Source of the DNA: CBDBFH01 sp965204775
GTDB taxonomy: Bacteria; Pseudomonadota; Alphaproteobacteria; JAPOUT01; G958296285
Direction of reading: 5' to 3'
DNA: 64,000 bases
NCBI GenBank assembly: GCA_965204775.1
Contig: CBDBFH010000027.1
Coordinates: forward strand, 109,954-173,953
The position numbers and the translations under genes were made by a program. The notes beneath the pieces are model-generated. The model did not search any database. It saw nothing but the letters and a program-made list of their open reading frames with translations, and had not been told where the DNA came from. This document shows positions 45,510-57,606 of this stretch, in pieces; position 1 is the stretch's first letter, and each line of letters opens with the position of its first letter.

Positions 45510-46844
45510 ATGCGCATGACCCGCTATTTCCTGCCTCTCCTCAAGGAAACCCCCGGCGAGGCCCGGATCGCCTCGCACCGGCTGATGCTCCGGGCCGGGA
45601 TGATCCGCCAGGCCGGAGCCGGAATCTATAGCTGGCTGCCTCTGGGGCTGCGGGTCCTGAAGAAAATCGAGGCCATCGTCCGCGACGAGCAGGAACGCGC
45701 CGGGGCCGTCGAAATCCTGATGCCGACCCTCCAGCCCGCCGCCCTCTGGAAGCGCTCAGGCCGCTACGGCGACTACGGCGAGGAAATGCTCAAAATCAGC
45801 GACCGCCAGGGGCGCGAACTCGTCTACGGGCCGACCAATGAGGAACTCGTCACCGAGATCATGGCCGGATCCGCCTCCTCGTGGCGCGACGCCGGGCGAA
45901 TCCTGTTCCACATTCAATGGAAGTTCCGCGATGAAATCCGCCCCCGCTTCGGGGTCATGCGCGGGCGGGAATTCCTGATGAAGGACGGATACTCCTTCGA
46001 CATAGACCTGGAGGCGGCGCAGCGCTCCTACCGGAAGATGTTTGTCAGCTATTTGCGCAGTTTCGCCCGGATGGGCCTCAAGGCGATTCCGGTCGCCGCC
46101 GATCCGGGGCCTATCGGGGGCGAGATGAGCCACGAATTCGTCATTCCCGCCCCGACCGGGGAGAGCGAGTTGTGGTTCGACCGGCGGCTGCTCGATCTCG
46201 AACCGCCCGCCGATCCCGACTACCAAAGCGGCCTGTCCGATGAAGTCGGGCGCTGGACGCAATTCTACGCCGCCGAAAGCGGCAGGCATGATCCCGCGCG
46301 CTTCGAGGCCGTTCCCGCCGAACACCGGATGACGGCGCGGGGGATCGAGGCCGGGCATATTTTCTTCTTCGGCGACAAATACGCCAAACCGCTGGGGGCG
46401 GAGATTGTGAATGCGGAGGGGCGCAAGGTTCCGTTTCAATGCGGCTCTTACGGGATCGGGATTTCGCGTCTGGCCGGGGGGATCATCGAGGCCAGCCATG
46501 ACGCGCGCGGGATCGTCTGGCCGGAGCCGGTCGCCCCCTTCCGGACCGGCCTGATCAACGCCGCCCCCGCCGATAAAACCGCCTCCGCCGCCTGCGAGGA
46601 GGTCTATGGCAAACTCATGCAGGCCGGGATCGAGACCCTCTATGACGACAGCCAGGAGCGGGCCGGAGCCAAATTCGCCGGAATGGACCTGATCGGCCTG
46701 CCCTGGCAGATCATCATCGGCTCGCGTTCGGCCAAAGCGGGCCGGGTCGAACTGAAACGCCGCCGCGCCGCAAAAGACGGCCAGGCCCCGGAACCGGCCC
46801 AGGAAATGGACTGCGCCGCCGCTATCCAGAGGCTGGGCGGGTGA
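45510..46844 (+). CDS. proS: Prolyl-tRNA synthetase (alphaproteobacterial type)
   Basis: 444 aa class II synthetase. It lacks the inserted editing domain of longer bacterial ProRS, as is typical for the class. Motif 2 region FHIQWKFRDEIRPRFGVMRGREFLMKDGYSFD and motif 3 GSYGIGISRLAGGIIE are present. The stop overlaps the GTG start of lolC/E; the synteny proS-lolC-lolD is common in alphaproteobacteria. Confidence 0.95.
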   Translation: MRMTRYFLPLLKETPGEARIASHRLMLRAGMIRQAGAGIYSWLPLGLRVLKKIEAIVRDEQERAGAVEILMPTLQPAALWKRSGRYGDYGEEMLKISDRQGRELVYGPTNEELVTEIMAGSASSWRDAGRILFHIQWKFRDEIRPRFGVMRGREFLMKDGYSFDIDLEAAQRSYRKMFVSYLRSFARMGLKAIPVAADPGPIGGEMSHEFVIPAPTGESELWFDRRLLDLEPPADPDYQSGLSDEVGRWTQFYAAESGRHDPARFEAVPAEHRMTARGIEAGHIFFFGDKYAKPLGAEIVNAEGRKVPFQCGSYGIGISRLAGGIIEASHDARGIVWPEPVAPFRTGLINAAPADKTASAACEEVYGKLMQAGIETLYDDSQERAGAKFAGMDLIGLPWQIIIGSRSAKAGRVELKRRRAAKDGQAPEPAQEMDCAAAIQRLGG

Positions 46845-48115
46845 GCGCCGCGCCTTCCGCGCCCGGCGCATTCGCCGGATTTGAGTGGCGCATCGCCGGG
46901 CGCTATTTGCGCTCGCGCCGCAAGGAGAGCGTCATCTCGCTGATCGCCGGGTTCTCTTTCCTCGGCATCACGCTGGGGGTGGCGACCCTGATTATCGTCC
47001 TGGCGGTGATGAACGGCTTCCGGCAGGAACTCCTCGACCGCCTGCTCGGCGTCAACGGCCATGTGATCGTGCGGCCTCTGGAAGGCGGCGGCCTCGCCGA
47101 TTTCAAACGCCTCGCCGCCCGCCTCGCCGATCTGCCCGGCGTCGCCCGCGCCACCCCGGTCGTCGAGGGGCAGGTGCTGGTCTCCTCGCCGGGCCGGGCG
47201 CTGGGCGGCTTCGTGCGCGGAATCGCGCCGGACGACCTCGCCGCGCTCCCCGCCTTCCGCGACGCCGTCACCCAGGGCGATTTCCAGACCTTCGAAGAGG
47301 GCCTCGGCCTGCTCGCCGGAGCGCGGCTCGCCCGCCGCCTCGGCCTCGCCCCCGGCGAGCGCCTCACCCTCCTCTCCCCCAGCGGCCCGGTCACCCCCTT
47401 CGGCACCGCCCCCAGAGCGCGCAGCTATGAACTCGCCGCCACCTTCGAAGTCGGCATGTCCGAAATAGACGCCGGCCTCATCCTCATGCCGCTCGAAGCC
47501 GCTCAGGCCTTCTTCAACTACGCCGGGCGGGTCAGCGCCATCGAGGTCATGCTCGACAAGCCCGAAAACGCCCGCCAGGCCGCCCAGACCATCCGCCGCG
47601 CCGCCGGAGACAACGTCGCCGTCCGCGACTGGATGAACATCAACGCCGCCCTGGCCGGGGCGCTCGAAGTCGAGCGCAACGTCATGTTCGTCATCCTCAC
47701 TTTGATCATTCTGGTCGCCGCCCTCAACATCATCTCCGGCCTCGTCATGCTGGTCAAAGACAAGAGCGGCGACATCGCCATGCTCCGCGCCATGGGCGCA
47801 ACGCGGGGATCGGTGATGCGCGTCTTCTTCATCGTCGGCTCCAGCATCGGGGTGGTCGGGACGCTGGCCGGGTTCGCTCTCGGCGCGGCCTTCTGCTCCA
47901 ATATCGAAGCCATCCGCCAATGGGTCTCGCAGCTGCTCGGGGCCGAACTCTTCTCCCCCGAAGTCTATTTCCTCTCCCGCCTCCCCGCCCAGATGGACCC
48001 AACCGAAACCACCGCCGTCCTTGTCATGGCGCTGGGCCTCTCCTTCGCAGCGACGATCTACCCCTCCCTGCGCGCCGCCTCGCTGGAGCCGGTCGAGGCG
48101 CTCCGCTACGAATGA
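46841..48115 (+). CDS. lolC: Lipoprotein-releasing ABC transporter permease
   Basis: 424 aa inner-membrane permease of the FtsX/MacB fold. One N-terminal helix (ISLIAGFSFLGITLGVATLIIVLAV), a large periplasmic domain to about residue 265, and three C-terminal helices. The KDKSGDIAMLRAMGAT coupling segment contacts LolD. With a single permease gene, the transporter is likely a homodimer (LolF-like), so LolC/E assignment is nominal. GTG start overlaps proS. Confidence 0.9.
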   Translation: MSAAPSAPGAFAGFEWRIAGRYLRSRRKESVISLIAGFSFLGITLGVATLIIVLAVMNGFRQELLDRLLGVNGHVIVRPLEGGGLADFKRLAARLADLPGVARATPVVEGQVLVSSPGRALGGFVRGIAPDDLAALPAFRDAVTQGDFQTFEEGLGLLAGARLARRLGLAPGERLTLLSPSGPVTPFGTAPRARSYELAATFEVGMSEIDAGLILMPLEAAQAFFNYAGRVSAIEVMLDKPENARQAAQTIRRAAGDNVAVRDWMNINAALAGALEVERNVMFVILTLIILVAALNIISGLVMLVKDKSGDIAMLRAMGATRGSVMRVFFIVGSSIGVVGTLAGFALGAAFCSNIEAIRQWVSQLLGAELFSPEVYFLSRLPAQMDPTETTAVLVMALGLSFAATIYPSLRAASLEPVEALRYE

Positions 48116-48792
48116 CCCCCCCCGTCCTCGAACTGCGCAAGACCTCGCGTCTCTATCGGCAGGGCCGGCAGGTCGTCCGGGTCTTCGAAGACCTCAGCAT
48201 GAGCCTCGAAGCCGGAGAAGCCATCGCCCTCACCGGCCCTTCCGGCGCGGGCAAAAGCTCGCTCCTCCACATCGCCGGACTCCTCGAAGCCCCCAGCGCC
48301 GGACAGGTTCTGATCGCCGGGCAGCCCTGCACCCGCCTCGCCGACGCCCGCCTCAGCGCCCTGCGCCGCCGCGACATCGGCTTTGTCTTCCAGTTCCACC
48401 ACCTCCTCCCCGAATTCACCGCTCTGGAAAACGTCGCCATGCCGGGGATGATCGCCGGATATTCGCGCAAGGCCGCCCTGGCCCTGGCGCGCGATCTCCT
48501 CGCCCGCTTCGGACTGGAAAACCGCGCCCGCCACCGCCCCGGCGAACTCTCCGGCGGCGAACAGCAGCGCGCCGCCATCGCCCGCGCCCTCGCCAACCGG
48601 CCCCGCCTGCTCCTCGCCGACGAGCCGACCGGCAACCTCGACTTCCGCATCGCCCGCGACGTCTTCGACGAACTCATCGCCCGCGCCCGCGAGCAGAACT
48701 GCGCCGTCCTCGCCGCCACCCACAATCCCGAACTCGCCCGCCGGATGGATCGCGTCCTGCGCCTCTCCGACGGCCTCCTCGCCCAGGAATAA
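48112..48792 (+). CDS. lolD: Lipoprotein-releasing ABC transporter ATPase
   Basis: 226 aa. Walker A GPSGAGKSS (42-50), signature LSGGEQQRAAIARAL, Walker B LLLADEPTGNLD and the switch His in AATHNPELAR are all there. ATGA overlap with the permease. The pair extracts outer-membrane lipoproteins and passes them to LolA. Confidence 0.95.
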   Translation: MTPPVLELRKTSRLYRQGRQVVRVFEDLSMSLEAGEAIALTGPSGAGKSSLLHIAGLLEAPSAGQVLIAGQPCTRLADARLSALRRRDIGFVFQFHHLLPEFTALENVAMPGMIAGYSRKAALALARDLLARFGLENRARHRPGELSGGEQQRAAIARALANRPRLLLADEPTGNLDFRIARDVFDELIARAREQNCAVLAATHNPELARRMDRVLRLSDGLLAQE

Positions 48793-48869
48793 CCCTTGCG
48801 CGAAAGGCCGGGCGGGTTCATGCTATGCCCCTTGAGATGAAGGATGGGATGTCAGGGGGGAAGAGACAA

Positions 48870-49349
48870 GTGGCAGGAAGCATCAATAAGGTAATTCTGG
48901 TCGGCAATCTGGGGGCGGATCCGGAAGTGCGGCACACCCAGGCGGGCAAGCCGGTCTGCAATCTGCGTCTGGCGACGTCGGAGCGCTGGCGCGACCGCAA
49001 CAGCGGCGAGCAGCGCGAGCGCACCGAATGGCACCGGGTCACGATTTTTAGCGAAGGCCTGTGCCGGGTCGCCGAGCAGTATCTGCACAAGGGGTCGAAG
49101 ATTTACATCGAGGGCCAGCTGCAGACCCGCAAGTGGCAGGACCAGTCGGGGCAGGACCGCTATTCGACCGAGGTCGTTTTGCAGGGCTTCAACGGCACCC
49201 TGCTCATGCTGGACAGCCGCCAGCATGGCGGGGGGCACGGGCACGGGGGAGGTGATTCCGATCATGGCCGCGGGCGGCGGCCCCGGGAGCAGGCCCCGAC
49301 CCCGATGAGCGAGGTTGGCGGCGAGCTCGACGACGAAATCCCCTTCTGA
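48870..49349 (+). CDS. ssb: Single-stranded DNA-binding protein
   Basis: 159 aa. OB fold begins VAGSINKVILVGNLGADPEVR; the C-terminal tail is Gly/His-rich and ends DDEIPF, the conserved protein-interaction tip. I chose GTG 48870 because the class-typical SSB begins M-A-G-S-[VI]-NKV and GGGGGGAAG lies 5 nt upstream; in-frame ATGs at 48849 and 48837 are alternatives. No SOS box was found upstream. Confidence 0.93.
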   Translation: MAGSINKVILVGNLGADPEVRHTQAGKPVCNLRLATSERWRDRNSGEQRERTEWHRVTIFSEGLCRVAEQYLHKGSKIYIEGQLQTRKWQDQSGQDRYSTEVVLQGFNGTLLMLDSRQHGGGHGHGGGDSDHGRGRRPREQAPTPMSEVGGELDDEIPF

Positions 49350-49365
49350 CGGCCCGATAAGGCCG
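49350..49365 (+). terminator. Weak hairpin after ssb
   Basis: CGGCC-CGATAA-GGCCG begins directly after the ssb stop, followed by only two T. It may serve as a minor terminator before gyrA. Confidence 0.3.
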
Positions 49366-49461
49366 TTCGGCGCGGGGCGGCGGCGCGGCGCGAGGGCGCG
49401 GTTGCGTTCCGAGGGCCGCGATTGCTAAAAGCGGCGGCAGCCCGCAAGAGCAGAGAAGAGC

Positions 49462-52175
<2,714 letters not shown>

Positions 52176-52179
<4 letters not shown>

Positions 52180-52676
52180 GCGGGCGGGTCGCACTTTTCC
52201 CCGGCAGTTTCGATCCGGCGACGCGGGGGCATATGGATATTCTGCTCCGCGCCCTCACCCTGTTTGACCGGGTGATCGCCGCGGTCGCGCAGCATGCCGC
52301 CAAGCGCCCCCTGATAGCCGTCGAAGAGCGCCGCCGCCTGTTGCGCGCCGCCGCCGGGGAAGCCGGCGCGGGCGAAAGAGTCGAGACATGCAGTTTCGAC
52401 GGCCTGATCGTCGATCTGGCCCGCCGCCGGGGCGCCTGCGCGATCATCCGGGGCCTGCGCAACGCCAGTGACTATGACTACGAAGCGGGCATGAGCGGCA
52501 TGAACCGGGTCATGCATGACGGAGTTGAAACGATTTTTCTTGCCTGCGCGCCGGAATATGGCTTTATCTCTTCCACGCTCGTCCGCCAGATTTATGCGAT
52601 GGGCGGGGACATTCGGCCTTTCGTCCCGGAGGCGGTGGCCGGGCATCTGGAGAAGGCGCGGGGAGAAGCAAAATGA
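52176..52676 (+). CDS. coaD: Phosphopantetheine adenylyltransferase
   Basis: 166 aa hexameric enzyme of CoA synthesis. Nucleotide-binding PGSFDPATRGHMDIL carries the T/HxGH motif as TRGH; the second motif YGFISSTLVRQI is the ISSTxVR block. ATGA overlaps with gyrA before it and with the cyclophilin gene after it indicate one operon. Confidence 0.95.
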
Positions 52677-53311
52677 GCCGCAAGAAACACACAATCGCCG
52701 CCACGCTGGCCGTCCTGTGCTTCGGCGGTCCCGCCGCCGCGCAGGATGACATCTCCCCGGAGAATATTCTCGTCCTCGAATTGAAGGACGGCAAAGCCGA
52801 GATCGAATTGCTCCCCGAGTCCGCGCCCCGGCATGTCGCGCGGATCAGACAACTCGCCCGCGAAGGCTTTTATGACGGGATCGTTTTCCACCGGGTGATC
52901 CCCGGCTTCATGGCCCAGACCGGCGACCCGACCGGAACCGGGCGGGGCGGCTCGTCCTATCCCGACGTTCCGGGGGAGTTTTCCGATCTGCCCTTCCGGC
53001 GGGGGACCGCCGGGATGGCCCGCACCAGCGACCCGAACAGCGCCAACAGTCAGTTTTTCATCTGCTTCGAGGATGCCCGGTTTCTGGACGGGCAGTATAC
53101 GGTGTGGGGGAGGGTCATTTCGGGGATGGAGTTTGTCGACAGGATCACGCCCGGCGAGCCGCCGCCGCGCCCCGACCAGATCATCTCGCTCAGGGTCAAA
53201 AGCGATCTGCCTTCCCCGGAGCCGGAGCAGGCGGAAGATGCGCCGCCCGGGGAGGAAAACACCGAGAATCTGTTGCCCTGGGAAACGGAAGAGCCGCCGC
53301 CTTCTGAATGA
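52673..53311 (+). CDS. Periplasmic cyclophilin-type peptidyl-prolyl isomerase
   Basis: 212 aa. A signal peptide ends after GGPAAA (residue 23), so the enzyme is exported. The cyclophilin core shows GIVFHRVIPGFMAQTGDPTGTGRGG, GMARTSDPNSANSQFFI and YTVWGRVISGME. After residue 180 a Glu/Pro-rich, low-complexity tail follows, which is unusual for PpiA/PpiB. ATGA overlaps with coaD upstream and queA downstream. Confidence 0.9.
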   Translation: MSRKKHTIAATLAVLCFGGPAAAQDDISPENILVLELKDGKAEIELLPESAPRHVARIRQLAREGFYDGIVFHRVIPGFMAQTGDPTGTGRGGSSYPDVPGEFSDLPFRRGTAGMARTSDPNSANSQFFICFEDARFLDGQYTVWGRVISGMEFVDRITPGEPPPRPDQIISLRVKSDLPSPEPEQAEDAPPGEENTENLLPWETEEPPPSE

Positions 53312-54380
53312 GAGTTGCGGGCGCGCCCCGGATGGAAACCGCGCTGTTTGATTTTGAGGTTCCTGAAGAGCGGATCGCGTTGCGTCCGGCGCGCCCGCGC
53401 GGGAGCGGGCGGCTGCTGGTGATCGGCGCGGACGGCGGGCTGGCCGACCGGCGGATCGGGGATTTGCCGGAGCTGCTGCGCCGGGGCGATCTTCTTGTTC
53501 GCAATGACAGCCGGGTTCTGCCTGCCGCTTTGAGCGGGCGGAAGGGAGCGGGCAGGGTTTCGGCTTTGCTGCATGCCCGTCTGGGGCCGGATTGCTGGCG
53601 GGCTTTTGTGCGGCCTGCGCGGCGTCTCGGGCAGGGGGATGAGATTGCCTTTGCGGGCGGTCTGGCGGCGCGGGTTGCGGAGCGCGCGGGGGGCGAGGTC
53701 AGGCTGGTTTTCAACCGGCAAGGGCGCGCGCTGGAGGCGGCGCTGGCGCGGGCGGGCGAGATGCCTTTGCCGCCTTATATTGCGCGGCGGCGGCGGGCGG
53801 ATGCGCGGGACAGGGAGGATTACCAGACATCTTATGCGCGCGCGCCGGGGGCGGTTGCTGCGCCGACGGCGGGGCTGCATTTTTCTGCTTCTTTGTTTGC
53901 CGGTTTGCGGGCGCGGGGGGTGGGGTGCGCCTCGCTGACTTTGCATGTTGGTGCGGGGAGTTTTGTGCCGGTGCGGGCGCGGGATGCGCGGCGGCACACG
54001 ATGAGCGAGGAGCGTTTTAAGCCTGCCGCCGCGGACGGCGGGGGCGGTCAACCGGGCGCGGGGCGCGGGCGGGCGGATTGCCGCGCTGGGGACGACGAGT
54101 CTGCGGGCGATTGAGAGCGCGGCGGATTGCGGCGGTTTTGTGCGCGCATTTTCGGGCCGGACGTCCTCCTTTGTTTATTCTGCCCGGCTACCGGTTTCGG
54201 GCGGTGGACATTCTGTTCACCAATTTTCATCAGCCGCGCTCGACGTTGTTTTCATGCTGGCGGCGGCCTTTGCGGGGCGGGAGCGTTTGCTGGGGGCCTA
54301 TGCGCATGCGGTGGGTTCCGGCTACCGGTTTTTTTCCTATGGCGACGCCTGCCTGATTTTTTCGTCCGGGTTTGGGATGA
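53308..54380 (+). pseudogene. queA: S-adenosylmethionine:tRNA ribosyltransferase-isomerase, frameshifted
   Basis: QueA transfers ribose from AdoMet to 7-aminomethyl-deazaguanine in tRNA (queuosine pathway). Readable pieces in order: TALFDFEVPEERIALRPARPR, LHVGAGSFVPV, GRIAALGTTSLRAIES, LFILPGYRFRAVDILFTNFHQPRSTLF, and YAHAVGSGYRFFSYGD. They occupy different frames, with shifts near 54040, 54170, 54250 and at the T run 54357-54362. Undoing the last gives a stop that overlaps the tgt ATG (ATGA), the usual arrangement. The corrected length, about 355 aa, is normal, so these look like consensus errors. The start is ATG 53308 (operon overlap) or 53332 (closer to the family N-terminus). Confidence 0.82.
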
Positions 54381-55489
54381 GCGCCTTTTCGTTTTCGATT
54401 GAGGCGCGGGACGGCGCGGGCGCGGTGCGGGGTGATTGAGACGGCGCACGGGCCGATCCGGACGCCTGCTTTTATGCCGGTGGGGACGGGGGCTTCTGTG
54501 AAGGGGGTTTATCCTGAACAGGTGCGGGCGAGCGGGGCGGATGTGGTTCTGGGCAACACCTATCACCTGATTCAGAGGCCGGGGGTTGAGGTGATTGAGG
54601 GGCTGGGGGGGTTGCATGGTTTCATGAACTGGCCGGGGGCGATTCTGACGGATTCCGGGGGGTATCAGGTGATGTCGCTGGCGCGGCTGCGGCGGATTGA
54701 GGAGGAGGGGGTTTTTTTCCGTTCGCATCTTGACGGATCGGCGCTGCGCCTGACGCCGGAGGGCTGTGTTGAGGCGCAATGCCGTCTGGGTTCGGACATT
54801 CAGATGGCGCTGGACATTTGCACGGCGCATCCTGCGCCGCGGGCGGAGGCGCAAGCGGCGATGGAGCGTTCGCTGCGCTGGGGGGATCGGGCGCTGGCGG
54901 CCTTTCGGGGCTCGGCGCGGCGGCGGGCGGGTCAGGCGCTGTTCGGGATTGTGCAAGGCGGGGTGGAGGCTGATCTGCGGGCGCGTTCGGCGCGGGCGGT
55001 GGCGGCGGCGGGGTTTGACGGCATTGCGCTGGGGGGTCTGGCGGTTGGCGAGGGGCAGGCTGTGATGCTGGAGGTGATTGAGGGGGTGGCGCCGTTGTTG
55101 CCGTCTGGGCTGCCGCGTTATGTGATGGGTGCCGGGCGGCCTGACGATTTGGTTCGGGCGGTTGGTCTGGGGGTTGACATGTTTGACTGCGTTTTTGCCG
55201 ACGCGCGAGGCGCGTCCATGGGCGGGCGTATGTGCGTGGGGGTGTTTTGAATCTTCGCAATGCGTGTTTTCGTGGGGATTCGCGCCCGCTGGACGAGGGG
55301 AGTTTCGTGTCCGGCGTCGCGGGCCTATTCGCGGGGCCTATCTTCATCATCTGGTGCGGAGCGATGAGATGCTGGGTGCGATGCTGTTGAGTTGGAACAA
55401 CACGCATTATTTTTCAGGAGCTGATGGCCGGGATGCGGGCGGCGATCCGGGAGGGGCGCTTTGCCGCTTTTGCCGCGGCAGATTTTTGA
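54377..55489 (+). pseudogene. tgt: tRNA-guanine transglycosylase, frameshifted
   Basis: TGT swaps guanine 34 for preQ1 in tRNAs with GUN anticodons; it works just before QueA. The long central block is clean: PIRTPAFMPVGT, ILTDSGGYQVMSL, GIVQGGVEADLR and YVMGAGRPDDLVRAV, VDMFDC. The N-terminus (MSAFSFSIEARDG) is in another frame, and the 3' end (LPTR, VLNLRNACFRGDSRPLDEG, AYLHHLVRSDEMLGAMLLSWNN, QELMAGMRAAIREG) needs at least four further corrections, one in a T run near 55411. About 370 codons in total, the normal size. Same interpretation as queA. Confidence 0.85.
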
Positions 55490-55512
55490 CGGCCCGGGCG
55501 GGAGGTCATATT

Positions 55513-56640
55513 ATGGGCCTTTCCCGTCTTCCCCCGTGGGCAGTTAGAATGACGCAAAAAACCTACAGAGATTCTCTCTCAGGGAAGGCCCAGCTCCTGT
55601 TGCGGCTCCTGCTCCTTCCTTTTAACCGGCGCGCAGATTCTCCCTCAGGAAAGGGGGCGTCCGATTATTTCTTCGCAGGCAATAAAAAAATTCAGGAAGG
55701 GCGGTATGAAGAAGCTATCAAAGACTACGATCAGGCGATCGACCTCGACCCGGATTATGCCGAAGCCTGGAGTAGCAAGGGCGCTGCCAAGGCTGGCCTT
55801 AAACGGCACAAAGAAGCCATCAAGGACTACGATCAGGCGATCGGCCTCAACCCGAATTTTGCCACAGCCTGGAGCAACAGGGGCAATGCCAATCTCGAAC
55901 TTGGCCAGTCCGCAGAGGCCATTGGGTACTTCGATCAAGCGATCCGCCTCAAACCGGATGATGCCGAATCTTTGAACAACAGGGGCAATGCCAAGGCTGG
56001 CCTTGGCTGGCACGCAGAGGCCATCGAGGACTTCGGTCAGGTGATCCGACTCAAATCAGATTTTGCCGAAGCTTGGAGTAGCAGGGGCAATGCCAAGCTT
56101 GAACTTCGCCGGTACGTAGAGGCCATCGAGGACTTAGATCAGGCGATCAGCCTCAAGCCGGATTATGCCGAAGCCTGGAGTAGCAAGGGCGCTGCCAAGG
56201 CTGGCCTTAAACGGCACAAAGAAGCCATCAAGGACTACGATGAGGCGATCCGCTTCAAACCGGATTATGCCGTAGCTTGGTACAACAGGGGTGTTGCCAA
56301 GGCTGGCCTTGGCTATAACGAAGAGGCCCGCAAGAAACACTATGAGGCGTTCCGCCGCTACGATGAGGTGTTCCGCCTCTACAAAGAATCTATTAAGGAC
56401 TACGATGAGGCGATCCGCCTCAAGCCGGATTTTGCTGCAGCCTATTACAACAGGGGCCTTGCCAAGGTTTTACTTGGCAAGTGGGAAGAGGTTGAGGCTA
56501 GCCTTGACCATTACGAAGAGGCCATCAAGGATTTCGATCGGGTGATCCGCCTCAATCCGGATGATGCCACGGCTCATAGAAACAGAAGAAATGCCGGAGA
56601 GGCGCTTGCGCGCCTAAAAAAGAAGCTTTCTGGAAAGTAG
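55513..56640 (+). CDS. TPR-repeat protein
   Basis: 375 aa. After about 50 N-terminal residues with a Leu-rich stretch (LLLRLLLLPF), the rest is about eight TPR units of 34 residues, of the form YEEAIKDYDQAIDLDPDYAEAW.. (for example KPDYAEAWSSKGAAKAGLK). These form a helical solenoid for protein binding; no catalytic domain is visible. GGAGG 7 nt before ATG 55513 sets the start; the frame upstream belongs to tgt. Units at 55750-55833 and 56158-56241 are identical over 84 nt. The GC content is lower than the neighbours. It is the only uninterrupted gene in the last 10 kb. Confidence 0.8.
   Translation: MGLSRLPPWAVRMTQKTYRDSLSGKAQLLLRLLLLPFNRRADSPSGKGASDYFFAGNKKIQEGRYEEAIKDYDQAIDLDPDYAEAWSSKGAAKAGLKRHKEAIKDYDQAIGLNPNFATAWSNRGNANLELGQSAEAIGYFDQAIRLKPDDAESLNNRGNAKAGLGWHAEAIEDFGQVIRLKSDFAEAWSSRGNAKLELRRYVEAIEDLDQAISLKPDYAEAWSSKGAAKAGLKRHKEAIKDYDEAIRFKPDYAVAWYNRGVAKAGLGYNEEARKKHYEAFRRYDEVFRLYKESIKDYDEAIRLKPDFAAAYYNRGLAKVLLGKWEEVEASLDHYEEAIKDFDRVIRLNPDDATAHRNRRNAGEALARLKKKLSGK
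55750..55833 (+). repeat. 84-nt repeat copy 1 in the TPR gene
   Basis: Identical over 84 nt to 56158-56241, four TPR units apart. Synonymous identity over this length suggests recent gene conversion or unequal crossing-over between repeat units. Confidence 0.9.
56158..56241 (+). repeat. 84-nt repeat copy 2 in the TPR gene
   Basis: Second copy of the block at 55750-55833. Confidence 0.9.
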
Positions 56641-56677
56641 GGGAGTAGGGGCGGCTCCGGCCTTCCTCCCCGCGCTG

Positions 56678-56703
56678 TCATTCCCGCGCAAGCGGGAATC
56701 TCC
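56678..56703. repeat. REP-like palindrome
   Basis: Core TTCCCGC-GCAA-GCGGGAA (56681-56698), the same design as the repeat at 27812 with A/T changed at compensating stem positions. It lies 37 nt after the TPR gene. Confidence 0.75.
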
Positions 56704-56754
56704 CCGCCCGCGCTTGCCTTCGCGCCGCAGCCGGGATAATAATGCACCGATTTG

Positions 56755-56768
56755 GGGGATAAATCCCC
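56755..56768. promoter_or_regulatory. Dyad upstream of cysD
   Basis: GGGGAT-AA-ATCCCC, a perfect 6-bp dyad, followed 10 nt later by TATATT (56779-56784) as a possible -10, just before the cysD ATG. Possible operator for the sulfate genes. Confidence 0.35.
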
Positions 56769-56791
56769 ATACCACAGATATATTGTGTTGA

Positions 56792-57602
56792 ATGGCGCCC
56801 CAAACCATGGACCACCTCGACCGGCTCGAAAGCCAAAGCATCTACATCATCCGCGAAGCCTTCAACCGCATGGAGAAAATCGCCATGCTCTGGTCGCTCG
56901 GAAAGGACTCCAACGTGATGATCCACCTCGCCCGCAAAGCCTTCTTCGGCCATGTGCCGTTCCCGGTGATGCATGTCGATACCGCCAGGAAGTTTCCGGA
57001 AATGTATGCCTTCCGCGACCGCTATGCGAAGAAGTGGGGGCTGGATTTCCTGCGCGAAACCTGTCCGCCGGTCGAGGAGATCGACCCCTCGCTGCCCCCG
57101 GCGGCCCGCAGCGCCGCGCGCAAGACCGCCGGACTTAAGGCTGCCGTCGAGAAGCATGGCTTTACCGCGCTGTTCGCCGGGATTCGGCGCGACGAGGAGG
57201 CGACGCGGGCCAAGGAGAGGGTTTTCAGTCCGCGCGGAAGCGGCGGGCAGTGGGATGTGCGCGATCAGCCTCCCGAGTTCTGGGATCAGTACAAGACCGA
57301 CTTCCCGGCGGGGACGCATATTCGGGTGCACCCTTTGCTGCACTGGACGGAGCACGACATCTGGGCCTATACGCTGCGCGAGAAAAATTCCGGTGATCTC
57401 GCTGTATTTTGCCCGGGACGGCAAGCGCTACCGGTCGCTGGGGGACCGGGACATCACCTTTCCGATGGAGAGCAGCGCGGCGACAATCAAGGAGATTCTC
57501 GCCGAACTCCGCCAGACCCGGCAGGCCGAGCGCGCCGGGCGGGCGATGGATCACGAGGCCGAAGACAGTTTCGAGCGCCTGCGCGCCGACGGCTATCTCT
57601 AG
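56792..57602 (+). CDS. cysD: Sulfate adenylyltransferase subunit 2 (one frameshift)
   Basis: About 269 aa after correction. CysD forms APS from ATP and sulfate with CysN. Visible blocks: ESQSIYIIREAF, MLWSLGKDSNVMIHLARKAFF (PP-loop), VDTARKFPEMY, GIRRDEEATRAKER and HPLLHWTEHDIW. One extra A in the A run 57383-57387 shifts the frame; without it the C-terminus is IPVISLYFARDGKRYRSLGD..DSFERLRADGYL, the family end. No clear ribosome-binding site is seen; ATG 56807 is the alternative start. cysN follows after 4 nt. Confidence 0.9.
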
Positions 57603-57606
57603 GGCG

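Noticed and set aside
48793..48869. SOS box before ssb
   Set aside because: Only a single GTTC half-site (48816-48819) is present; the second half does not follow at the required spacing.
54377..55489. True loss of the queuosine pathway through queA and tgt decay
   Set aside because: The same kind of indel hits glmU, glmS, cysD and cysN/C, and intact lengths and overlaps are restored by one-base edits; selective decay of queuosine genes is not supported.
55700..56600. CRISPR-like or satellite array
   Set aside because: The roughly 102-nt periodicity is in frame and encodes 34-residue TPR units; there are no spacers.
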